Below are positions 12,467-22,694 of a DNA stretch of 64,000 nucleotides, in pieces. Position numbers and translations under genes: made by a program. The stretch comes from Flammulina velutipes (Eukaryota > Basidiomycota > Agaricomycetes > Agaricales > Physalacriaceae). Position 1 is the stretch's first letter; each line of letters begins with the position of its first letter. Where the stretch lies: contig CM022372.1 in assembly GCA_011800155.1 (NCBI GenBank), positions 1,426,001 to 1,490,000 on the forward strand, given 5' to 3'. Below the pieces are notes generated by a model. It saw nothing but the letters and a program-made list of their open reading frames with translations, searched no databases and was not told where the DNA came from.

Positions 12467-13678
12467 ATGTCGACGTCTACCGGAACTGCTGATTCTAACA
12501 TATTAAATATTCCTCTACACGTTGCCTACATTCAGAATCTGGGAAACAGTCAGGATGATATGGTCTATCACTTGACGACTCACCTTCGCATGAATGCAAT
12601 ATACTGGGGTCTAACTGCGCTTTGTATAATGGGTCACAAGGATGCGCTGGATAGAGACGAGATGATCCAGTTTGTTATGAGCTGTTGGGATGAGGAGGCA
12701 GGTCTGTTTCCAACCCATCCGTAGGCGTCCACCTCATGGCTGTTCATCTTTGTAGGCGGATTCGGGGCTCATCCGGACCACGACGCGCACTTGCTCTCAA
12801 CGCTGAGTGCGATACAAATTCTAATAACCCAAGATGCCTTGGATCGTCTGGACATTCCAAGAGTCGTTAAATGTGAGTCTCTTTCTTACCGCGACCTAAA
12901 TATAAAGTAACCTTGTTAAAGTCATTTTATCACTCCAGCAGCCATCTGGTGTGTTCGCGGGTGATGCGTTCGGAGAGATTGATACGCGCTTCCTGTACTG
13001 TGCCGTCAACGCCCTCTCCTTATTAGGGCATCTGCAGGATCTCGATATCGAGAAGACTGTGGGGTATATCGTGCAATGTAGGAATTTTGACGGCGGCTTT
13101 GGAAGTACCATCGGAGCGGAAAGTCATGCCGCTCAAGGTGGGACGCTCTTCCCCTTGACCATGCCCTTCAATTTATACTCTTCTCCCAGTTTTTGTCTGT
13201 GTCGCGGCCTTGGCTATCGTGGATCGCCTCGATGTGATCGACCACGAAACTTTAGCTTGGTGGCTCGCAGAACGGCAGCTCCCAAATGGCGGGCTAAACG
13301 GAAGACCTGAGAAACTGGAAGATGTTTGCTACAGCTTCTGGGTCTTATCCGCACTCTCCATCCTTAAACGCGTTCCATGGATCGACGCAGATCAGCTTAC
13401 GCACTTCATCCTGTCGGCACAGGTAAGAACAAACTTGTTATTCGCTGTGCTCAGTGCTCATGATTCTTCCAGGATCTAGAGGGTGGCGGTATTGCGGATC
13501 GGCCGGGAGATATGGTGGATGTGTTTCACACCCATTTCGGAGTGGCAGGTCTTTCGATATTGGGATATCCGGGATTGGTGGATTTGGACCCTGTTTATTG
13601 TATGCCTGCGAGTATTATTGCTGGGAGAGGGCTGAAGAAGGATTGGGAGGCTATATCACGTCGAAATGCATTTGAATA
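12467..13678 (+). CDS. BET2: Rab geranylgeranyltransferase (type II) beta subunit
   Basis: This subunit, with the alpha subunit (Bet4) and the Rab escort protein, attaches geranylgeranyl to Rab C-termini for membrane traffic. The start at ATG 12467 gives [20 protein letters not shown] and [15 protein letters not shown]. Prenyltransferase alpha-alpha barrel repeats follow: [95 protein letters not shown] and [20 protein letters not shown]. The zinc ligands are visible as the Asp-Cys pair in [10 protein letters not shown] and the His in VFHTHFG. About five introns are needed, for example after SCWDEEA and after the AESHAAQ exon. The gene ends with [16 protein letters not shown] and TAG 13676-13678. 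Confidence 0.93.
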
Positions 13679-15055
13679 GATGACTGTCCGAGTCAAAGGC
13701 CTCAGGCTGGATGGATTTGACTATTAACTTGAATGGTACGAAGTCCAATCATGGTCGAAGGTAATCTACTGGCGATGTAATATAATATTCATCGCTAACA
13801 TCGGGAACAACAATATTTATTAGTCGCCAAACTAAAGCCCCATAGTAGACGTCGCAGATCAAATTTTTGTCGTCTGCAAGACTTTCAAGAGCCAGCGAAG
13901 AAAATCCGTGGGCCTCCCGTGAGGGAAGGAGGAAGAAAGTAAGCTGTAAAGCGTGCCTCAACACGAGGGTGATGATGGGCACAAACACTACTTACTGTCA
14001 ACCTTCATCAACAGTTGGTACTGAATACCAAGGCATTCCATGGATTGATAGGTACGTCTGTGGTGTTACAGCGTCTCAACAGTGTTCATTCAATGTTCCA
14101 ACAGTAATTTACTAGCATCATGGATTCCCTCTCCCGGCGGTCTCAACGATGAAGCTGAGGACCTCAAAGGACACACCTTACCCACCTCATGCCCTCTGCA
14201 ATAATAGGGACGGTCGAAGGACGGTGGCAGCGGCCTCTAGACCTTATCCACGAAGACCTATCCCGGCGCATGAAATCAGAAAAAATTCCTTCAAGTTACT
14301 CTGCCGAGAGCACGGAAATTCTCAAGTGACGTGTCGACAAGGTCAACTGTTGCATATACCCCTTCATCGCGTTCTATGTGGATGTTCGCGTCCCACCGTT
14401 TAGCAGGTCTCTATCGTTCGAGACGACAACCTTGTTCTGTATGTCGCATCCTTTTCAATTCGGAATCAAGGTGCTAATTCTTTATAGCCCGCCAAATATC
14501 AAAATCTTGCTTTTATCTGCACAACCGTGTCCGAAGATGCATACCGGCCTTCACTATGAATATACGTCGAAGATAACATGGATTTCAGAGCACTACGAGA
14601 ACAAAGTTGTACGCCTCATCCTAGGCCCTCATACCCACCCATCTCTCCTCGCATTCCGGTTTATCCTGCGAAAGAATGATTCAGGTATAGCCTGCCCCGG
14701 AATCCGCATCGATGTGCGGGGTGGCGAATACGGGGGTGGACAGCCCGATGACTGCTCACTGCACCGCGGTAGGACTGTCTTTCGACCCGCTTTCTGCTGT
14801 TTGTGGCGCGGTGGTTTCTGCTCCAGGATTTGGTGCGCTGGGACCGATGGGACGCCGTGGGGTGGAATGGGAAGGTGGTCCTTTCCGTGGTGTTTCCGGC
14901 CTCGGGCTCAGATTATCGTGGGCTTCCTGCGGAGAGGAGGGGCGTGGTGCTCGGCGGATGTGGAGGCTGGATTAGCCAACGTTCCTTGTTGGAACGCGTT
15001 GGATGATAAGGAACCAATGGGGCCGTATTGTGATCCTGTACTCATACACTACTAA
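13679..15055 (+). other. Unresolved coding-like fragments, probably a decayed gene
   Basis: Several in-frame pieces on the plus strand look protein-like but do not join into one frame. Around 14010-14200 an intron-like join gives IPWIDSNLLASWIPSPGG and DEAEDLKGHTLPTSCPLQ, then two stops. Around 14220-14330 a piece reads WQRPLDLIHEDLSRRMK before a stop. From about 14520 a longer piece reads HYEYTSKITWISEHYENK and RLILGPHTHPSLLAFRFILR. GC-rich, Gly/Trp-rich frames follow to 15055. I recognise no family. Multiple stops and frame changes favour a degenerating gene over an active one. Confidence 0.35.
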
Positions 15056-15311
15056 ATGGCGAATTATGAAATTTAGTAGGTGAGCAACCTTAATATATAC
15101 TCTATGATCATGCTCAACGTTCAGCGTTCAGCACCCGCTGGTAACGCCCCAAGAATGTCTGGGAAACCTTTGCTACGAGTTACGCTTCTGGCTGTGCGCA
15201 CGGCCACGCAACGGATCGTCACTTTATCGTGGTTGTCAAGCGATAACCAGCTAAATAAGCTGATGGGCAATCTCCCACCCACCTCACAAATCGCGTGCTA
15301 CTCACAGCATT

Positions 15312-16599
15312 ATGTTTCTTCACTTATTCTTCCTCTTCTACGGCAGTACTATTTCCACTTATGCGCAGTGAGTTATCTTCCAGATTTTGGCTCCTAGGCA
15401 TTCATTATTTCCTTTCAGTCCCGTTACGGGTACAGAGTTGTCGCAGCGTAAGGACCCACCCGGCTTGGAATTCCTCAAGGAGTATGATTTTGAGTTACTC
15501 TCAAAAGCAGACCAAGGCAAACATTCAGAAACCTATAATGTGGTAGGCGGGTTTCTTGTTGGCGGTGAGCGCGTCCCGGCCATCATGAAAGAAATCTTCG
15601 ACAACGACCCCACCAACAAATCTAAGGCTCTGAAAGAAATCGAATATCTTGGAAAGGTGGGTGCCGCGATTTCTGAAGAAGGTGTCATGAAGCTGATAAC
15701 ATACTCTACCCCAAGCCTTCTGTCAATTTGCTCTTGCACTGGGGACGGGACGAATATTACTATTATTACGTCGTCGTCAAAAACGTCCGGGAATACGATC
15801 CACCTCTCAAGCTATTGTATGAACACTACATGGAAGACGATAAATTGCTGGCTTTCGATCTTTTGACGACAGCAAGTAACACTGTGCGCGATAAACTGGT
15901 TGATTTTGCTGAGAAGGATGATCTCCTGTGCGTTGATCTCCTTCAGAGTCACTGTAAATTCCGCTTATATAGGCATCCAAACAGTTATTTAGATTTTCAT
16001 CTACAGAACATATTCTTTGATAAGTCATTGCAGACGGCCATGCCCATAGATTGGGGACCACCAGCCTCGGAGTATCACTTCGGCGTCGAAGAAATCGTGA
16101 ATAAGGAAAGAAAGAAGAACGAGATACAACACCTGAAGGCTATATTGTTAGCGAATCTTCCAAGAGCATACAGCATCGGCAAACTTGAAGACGAACTCAT
16201 TAAGCATGGCGGAGATTTACGGCTGTAAGTTCAAGGTCAAACATCATTAACCTCACACACTTTTAACTCATGTATGATTTCAGGGGGGATAGGCATCGAG
16301 AAATATATCTCAATGGCATTCCTTACACAGTTGAGCGTACTCGTATTGACCGGACAACGAAAACGTTCAAAATTTCTGGTGGGTTTGGAGGCGAGCCTGC
16401 TCTCATGAAGATGATGAAGTATGAAGATGGTCGTACCTTCCGACGGGAGCTCATGGAGGTGGGAAGCGTCTTACAACCATGAACCAAACTCAGGCTGATG
16501 TTGTACCTACAGAAAGGCCTTTTCTTGACCGGTGAACGCAATTCTGAAGAAAACTGGTATCACATTATCTTCAAAGACGAGAAACATCAGCTGGACTAG
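15312..16599 (+). CDS. Secreted protein-kinase-like protein with two N-lobe-like units
   Basis: ATG 15312 opens a hydrophobic signal peptide (MFLHLFFLFYGSTISTYA). GT-AG introns at 15368-15418, 15657-15715, 15928-15971, near 16225-16284 and near 16459-16512 give one frame to TAG 16597-16599. The first N-lobe-like part reads TYNVVGGFLVGGERVPAIMK, with a candidate beta3 lysine in IMK and an alphaC-like glutamate in KEIEYLGK. A C-lobe-like part has YLDFHLQNIFFD, then MPIDWG, resembling the D-x-H-x2-N catalytic loop and a DFG variant. After DELIKHGGDLRL a second N-lobe-like unit begins (FKISGGFGGEPALMKMM, RRELMEKG) and the protein stops at about residue 355. Activity is unproven; secreted kinase-like proteins are known in Agaricomycetes. 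Confidence 0.72.
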
Positions 16600-17063
16600 T
16601 GGTTACTGTTACTGTTGATAGGGTCCCGTAAGAAAGCCCAGATACCTAATTTACCATAAATTACTGCGAGATTTCGTCAAGGCCTTGGTAATTTAAATTT
16701 ACTGTAAAAAAAACCGTGGTCATGTGACTGTCATTGTGGCGCTGCCGTACCAGAAAAGCTGAATTTATTTTTCAGCGAGGTGACCTCTTTCTCTCTCTCT
16801 GTGTCTACTCATCAAGTGTCTCTCCGTTTCACTAAGTCTCTCACGCGCAAACACTAAGTACCTCTCTGTTGTGCTCAGTATCTCTCGTTAAATCAAGTAT
16901 CTCTCTGACAAGTTGAGTATCTTTCCATCGTGCTAAGTATCTCCTAAGAGATATACTGGGTGTGACTGTTTTTGAGCTGTGAGCAGGGGGAATAAATAGG
17001 CATCTCGGGCTCTATGTCTACAATTTAGGTCGATTCTGCTACTCGGGTATACATAGCCTCTCT
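16600..17063. other. Intergenic region
   Basis: The convergent spacer between the kinase-like gene and the acidic-protein gene. Apart from the tandem repeat at 16814-16944 I see no gene here. Confidence 0.4.
16814..16944. repeat. Degenerate ~20-bp tandem repeat (AAGTATCTCTC core)
   Basis: Seven units share a core close to AAGTATCTCTC, each followed by about ten variable bases. Starts are spaced 19-22 bp (cores AAGTGTCTCTC, AAGTCTCTC, AAGTACCTCTC, AGTATCTCTC twice, AGTATCTTTC, AGTATCTCC). A CT dinucleotide run precedes it at about 16787. This is a minisatellite-like array in a 3' intergenic region. Confidence 0.75.
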
Positions 17064-17665
17064 TTATGTCTGGAGCACAGTTGCGACACTTCGCCCCTTC
17101 AACACCTCGGCGTAAGACGGTTTGCGTGGTTCAACGGGATTGATCGAGTCCCAATCCCAGTCGGTCTCGGACCAGCGCTGGTTCGACAAACTTGTGGACA
17201 TGTTGTCTTCGACCTCAAGTTCGAGCTCCCAATCCTCCCAATCGTCGTCTGCATATATGATATAGAAATCTTCGTGTTCTTCAACGGGGTCACATACTTG
17301 AGGAGGGTTAATAATGCTCGAAGACTGGTCAAATTTTTGCATACCACTGGCATAGTCGACCTCGAGCATTGTTTCGTCGCAGTTGTCCATTGACTCCGAG
17401 TCGATATCTATGTGAGAGGACTAGTTAGTGACATTACGCAGACGACTCAAAGCGCGTGCTTACCTGCATAGTCATCATATTCATCGTCTTCCTCGGAGGG
17501 GTATTCATATTGTCGGCGTAAGTCCTCATTCTCGTCCAATACATTTTCTAGTTCCCCGAGAGCGCTGCGAAGATAAAAGTCGCGCATGTGGCTCCGGCCT
17601 ATATGTCTGTAGTTTCCGGCGTAGTGGTAGGAGCCTCCGGCCCAGCGTCCTTTGGCGGACGACAT
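17064..17665 (-). CDS. Small acidic hypothetical protein
   Basis: Two exons joined by a GT-AG intron at about 17405-17461 give a protein of about 180 residues. ATG 17665 starts MSSAKGRWAGGSYHYAGNYR, and the exon ends in YDDYA, joined to DIDSESMDNCDETMLEVDY. The C-terminal half is very acidic and Trp/Asp-rich (DDDWEDWELELEVEDN, SETDWDWDSINPVEP) and ends PSYAEVLKGRSVATVLQT. No signal peptide or membrane segment is visible. The clean splice and conserved-looking C-terminus favour a real gene; its function is unknown. Confidence 0.6.
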
Positions 17666-18247
17666 ACTGAGATGCTTTATGTTTCTACTAATGGGTAGAG
17701 TTGTCCATACTTAAATAGAAGTGCTGGAGCCGATTGATGTGTACCGCTCGAGTCATATGTCGTTAAAGAGGACTCGACAGTTGTCATCAGTCGATAGAGG
17801 CGGTTCCGAGCGAAAAAGGTCAAAACTCGTTCAAAGTCCCGACCATCATGCGTCTGTCCGAAGAGCGCCCGGAGACCAGCCAAAAGCACAGGAAGTTTCA
17901 TCGGTAGTCACAGAAGGACGACCGTATACTGTATGTAGTGGCTAGCTCGGATCAATCTCCTCTAGGTAAAGCGAAGCACAGCCAGCGGACAGCCCAGTGA
18001 TTGAGAAAAGATTGAGCTTGACAGGACCGCATGCAGTTGAAATAGACAGAAATCAGCATTGTTCATTTAGATGACGAGAACCAAAGGCGTCCCAACCAAA
18101 AAAAAAATTGTACAACGCCACGTCGTTGTTTCTCGAAGAAAGGCGGACCGCCGGACAATTCCCAAAATGGACTTAATCGATCAATATTTTCATTGTGCCC
18201 TTACATAAGCTCGTGGACCTTGTTCTCCTCCAACGCCCACGACCTCC
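17666..18247. other. Divergent intergenic region
   Basis: This lies between the 5' ends of the acidic-protein gene and the next plus-strand gene, with both promoters. Overlapping open frames at 17677-17901 (-) and 17721-17945 (+) show no domain and are probably chance. A short poly-A run sits at about 18100. Confidence 0.35.
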
Positions 18248-19193
18248 ATGGAATCAATCGACCTACATACTCTCGCCAGCTCTCTGCCCAACGCTCACCA
18301 GAATGCAGAGGCCGAGCTCACCAACAACTTCAAAGGTGAGTAACCAGCTACTGCTATTCCCGTCGCAGTTCCTAACCTTTGGTATGACCTGTAGCGGCTG
18401 CTTTGAGTATTACAACCCTTTATCGCTCCTCGCGCGAGGCCTCGAAGCGAGCTTACAGTACCGGCTACGCGGTGGCATGTCAGGATCTTATGCAAATGAT
18501 ACAGAACGGTGTCTCATCGGATGGAAACGGTATGACTGTCGGCCGAGTAATGGACTGGTTGGAAGCTCGTCTGGACGCTGTCAAGTCAAGAGAAGAAGAG
18601 GAACTAGAAGACGAAGAAACGACGAGGAGAAAGTCAGTTCCACAACCCAAAGTCCCGGTGAGTAACGAGTCACGTCAATGATTGTCGTTTCATTCAATCC
18701 ATTTCTTGCAGACGCCCTCGCGTGCACCCCAGCCGACTCCTGCTTCAGCATCCTCTTCAAGCTCCTCTGACCAGGTAAGCTTCCCTCTTTCTCACGCCCA
18801 TCGTTCTTGTTCTCATCAAAGTTCTTACACCAGGGCACATGGTCCCAACCGCAACGTTCATCACCACAACCCCCGTCCCCGTCCCCTCCTCCTACGCGTA
18901 CACTACGTGGCCATAAGAGCAAGAACATGTTCCATCAGCAGGCCCAGCAACAGGCGCAGGTTACAGCAGATCATCCTTTCATCTTTGGTGCCGACGAGAA
19001 CCATCCTACACATCCAGCGTTATTCCCTCCTACCGTCGGTGCTAAGAGACGGCACGCGATGATCTCCATGATTGACCCACCAGTTTCCTCGACATCTTCC
19101 CCTCTTTCGTCGTACCCCTCAGGCGGGAGGAGGCGCACGCGCAGTTCAGCGATGGATGTAGAGGAAGACGACCGACCCCGAAAGAGGAGGTAG
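18248..19193 (+). CDS. Conserved fungal protein, probably nuclear, function unknown
   Basis: Four exons with introns 18336-18394, 18658-18711 and 18775-18833 give one frame from ATG 18248 (MESIDLHTLASSLPNAHQNA) to TAG 19191-19193, about 257 residues. The N-terminal 100 residues are helical and charged (LYRSSREASKRAYSTGYAVA, QDLMQMIQNG, MDWLEARLDAVKSREEEELE) and look like a conserved helical domain that I cannot name. The rest is Ser/Pro/Gln-rich and probably disordered. The C-terminus has basic clusters like nuclear localisation signals (AKRRHAM, GGRRRTRSS, DRPRKRR). The nuclear placement is inferred from these clusters only. Confidence 0.7.
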
Positions 19194-19959
19194 GAGGGTT
19201 GTCGACAAGTAATAAGCGTCAAAGGTTTCTTTCACTCGGTCCGATTACACATTATTAACGTCTCTCATGTATCGCATACATACCAAGCAATCTTCCTCTT
19301 TCATGTCTTCTTACCAGTTCAAATTTACTTACAAGCGCATGTATAACAACATTCCTTCCTCATGGCAACGTGATTTTCTTAGTGTAGTGGACGGTGTGAC
19401 GACATGCAATAACATGCTACAAGCCCAAGGATTGATAGGAAATTTCTAGCGATTAGTTTATCGCTTGGTACGTACTACGAGCGACGTACCGGTTGAGCTT
19501 GGTAGCGCTCAGCGTTCACTTCGCTTCCAAGGCCAATCGAAGGCTGTCAATAAGCTGCCGCACAAAGTGCTCTCGCCAAGTATTTGCCAGCGTGCCGATC
19601 ATGGATTAATTCGTTACCCTTGATATACGGGGAGACACAGCCGCTCGGAAAGAGAAATAGAGTGATTTTCAGAGTTATTTCTATCCGACGCGCAGGCTCT
19701 TTTGTATGATTTGTGGCCCAGAATCAAGTTGTGTATCGCTCTAGGCGCATAATGGATCAGAAGAAGGCGTGGTAAATTTACGTAAAAGGGAAATCGTGAA
19801 ACATATGAGGTCCAGAACAGATGGTCGCGTGGGAAAAACGTGGGGCTGTTGGAAACAAGAAAAGGCGAGCTGTTTCTCCTTGAAGACCACCACCACCATC
19901 CATACCAACTATCGCCCCCGTCGTCACTCGTTCTTTTTCTCTTCTGTTCGCGTTCAACA
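19194..19959. other. Intergenic region upstream of the glyoxal oxidase
   Basis: About 770 bp with the 3' flank of the previous gene and the promoter of the glyoxal oxidase. A minus-strand open frame at 19614-19997 overlaps the oxidase start and shows no domain, so I treat it as chance. Confidence 0.4.
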
Positions 19960-22171
19960 ATGATTTCTTCACTGCCGCGCGTCGCGTTGGCGCTCACTTT
20001 TTTGGCCCCAGCATTGGCGCAAAAAGCTGGTTCTTTCGCTGACGGAGGTGACTCCCAAGTCAGCGCTATGATGGTGCGTCGTGCTCTATACCTTTCTGGT
20101 GCGCTGGTTCTTACAGCGCCCGTAGATGTTCCTCGGCAACGACAAGATGGTCTACATCATGGACAAAGCAGAAGGAAACGCCGCCCAGATCAATGGGCAT
20201 CCCGCGTGGGGCGCTATTTGGTGAGTCGCCAGCAACGCGCTTTCAACGATCTTCTAATCCACACTAGGAACATCGATACCCACGAAGTCACACTCCAGGA
20301 CATCAGGACCAACGTATTCTGTGCCTCTGGTATGCATCTACCCAACGGATCTTTCGCTACTTTTGGTGGTAACGCCGCCGTTGGACCTGGTGGCAGTCTC
20401 GGCTCAGAGGTCAACCCCGGTGGCTTCTCAGCAGCGTTCGATGAGACATACCAGGATTTCGATGGAACCCGAGCGATCCGTATTCTCAAGCCCTGCCCGC
20501 CTGGCTCTGACTTCGCTTCCGAGGAATGTGGATGGTTCGACAACCCAGAGACTCTGTCCATGCAAGTCAACCGCTGGTACTCTACCGCTGAACCCACGGC
20601 CACTGGACAAATCGTTCTCATCGGTGGTTACACCCAGGGCGGATACGTCAACCGAAACTACCCCAACATTGATCCCGAGTTCGAGGGTGGCGCAGCTACT
20701 GCGACCTATGAGTACTATCCCAACTTCGACAACGTTGAGGCTGCGACTATGCAGTTCATGATTCACACTTCTGGTCTCAACTCGTACGCCCACACTTTCC
20801 TTATGCCCTCTGGCAACATGTTCGTCCAAGCCAACCTTTCCACTGGTATGTCCTGTCTTTGTGTGTCTGTCATCATCACTGACTTTCATTCCTAGTTCTC
20901 TGGGACCACCAGTCCAACACGGAAATCCCTCTGCCTGACATGCCCGGTGGTGTTGCGCGCGTGTACCCTGCCTCTGGTGGTGTCGCCATGTTGCCCTTGA
21001 CTCCCGACAACGACTACACTCCCACTGTCCTGTTCTGTGGCGGTACAGACATGCCCGAGTACGCGTACGGAAACTACTCCTGGCCTTTCATAGACACTTT
21101 CGATTACCCCGCGTCCAAGGATTGCCAGCGCATCACTCCTGAACCCAAGGATGGTTCCGCAGTCGACTATGAGCAGGACGATGATATGTTCGAGGGAAGG
21201 ACTATGGGTCAATTCGTCATTCTTCCCACCGGGAAGCTCCTAATGGTCAACGGAGGCGAGAATGGTACAGCAGGTTACGCTGACAGGACACTCGAGACCC
21301 CTTCATACAGTGACATGCCCTGGGGAATGTCGCTCGCGTCTGGACCTGCCCTGACTCCTTCCATCTACGATCCCACTGCTGAGCGTGGAAACCGTTGGTC
21401 CAACGAGGGCTTGGACGCTGCCAGCTTCCCCCGTCTCTACCATTCCAGTGCTCTCCTCCTTCCTGATGCCTCTGTCCTCATCGGCGGTTCCAACCCCAAC
21501 GTCGATGTCAACTTGACCACCGTCTTCCCTACCACTTACGACCTCGAGATCTTCTACCCTCCTTACTTCTCAGCCTCTACCCGCCCACAATTTTCTGGTG
21601 CCCCCGAGACTTTGTCGTACGGTGGAGACTACTTTGATCTCACGATCAGCGCCGACTCTTACTCCGGTGCTTCCAACGATGCCGCTAAGAGCGCGACCTG
21701 TATCATTGTTCGCCCTGGCTGGACTACTCACGCCATGAACATGGGTCAACGTTTCCTCCAGTTGCAAAACACCTACACTGTCAACGATGATGGCTCGATC
21801 ATCCTCCACTGCTCGCAGGTTCCCCCCAATGCCAACCTCTTCCAACCTGGCCCTGCCCTCCTATTCGTCAACGTGAATGGCATTCCCAGTAACGGTACAC
21901 ATGTCATTGTCGGCAGCGGCAATATTGAGGTCCAGCCTACGACCGATGCCGCCGCTCTTCCCCAGAGTGTTGAGTCCAGCAGCGCGTCAGGCGGTGCTGA
22001 TAGCTCCTCCACTGGATCCGGCTCCGGTTCGGGCTCTGACGCGGACGCTGCGTCCTCCAACAAGGTCGCATTCGGTACCCTCGTTGGTGCTCTCATTGCC
22101 CTCGCTGTTTCCAGTATGTTTCTTCATTCTTGTTGTTCGCCCCAGTACTGACATATCCCTCAGGCATATGA
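19960..22171 (+). CDS. Glyoxal oxidase / copper radical oxidase (AA5_1), probably GPI-anchored
   Basis: AA5_1 enzymes oxidise small aldehydes to acids and release H2O2 for lignin peroxidases. ATG 19960 starts a signal peptide (MISSLPRVALALTFLAPALA). Introns 20074-20125, 20221-20267 and 20846-20895 join it to the seven-bladed core. All expected copper and radical ligands are visible: the crosslinked Cys in NVFCASGMHLPNGSF, axial Tyr in QVNRWYSTAEP, the Tyr-His pair in FPRLYHSSALLLPD and the second His in GWTTHAMNMGQR. The C-terminus is a Ser/Gly-rich linker followed by a hydrophobic tail (VAFGTLVGALIALAVSS), as in GPI-anchor signals. A last intron at 22114-22163 gives the stop at 22169-22171; if unspliced, the stop is 22149-22151. 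The length is about 670 residues. Confidence 0.92.
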
Positions 22172-22694
22172 TCAAGCAACCATACTATCAGTAACGAGCG
22201 TCATGATATCATCGAGGTTAATAGCATCGCAGTGCACCGGTGGATAGCAGGTTTAGGAATGACTTCGCAACATAATTTACTCGCCCCTCCCACAATCTAG
22301 CCCCGTAATCCTTTTTATCCGTATTGTTTTTATACCGTGGACGCTTTCTACTCAGACTGACAGGTCTCTACACACAGGACTATTACTCATTGCTACTGCT
22401 ACGTAGGTATCTACCTACAGTCAACTGCTGGTCAATTAAGTTGCAACTTCTTTGATTCGAGTTTATGGCCTATGCTTTCCCATAAGTTTTTTGAATGCGG
22501 TGAAGAGACCAAACTTCGCCGTGCGTCGAACAAAAATGATTTTGCCTTGTGATGAGTGCACGCCACACTTTACTGATCAATTGTGATTGTGTTGTGATGT
22601 TGTCACATTCAATTATTTCCCTCTCTTCAAACCACCATCTTCGACTGCTGCTTCTCTGCTCCCTTGAAGATACGCTGGCCGTAAAGATTGTACC
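22172..22694. other. Intergenic region
   Basis: The 3' flank of the glyoxal oxidase and the promoter of the tubulin cofactor D gene, about 520 bp. No gene is seen. Confidence 0.4.

Noticed and set aside
16814..16944. Regular repeat considered as a CRISPR-like array
   Set aside because: The period is about 20 bp with degenerate cores and no distinct spacers, in a eukaryotic genome.
20428..20889. 153-codon minus-strand frame in the glyoxal oxidase
   Set aside because: It shadows a well-supported exon carrying active-site motifs on the other strand.
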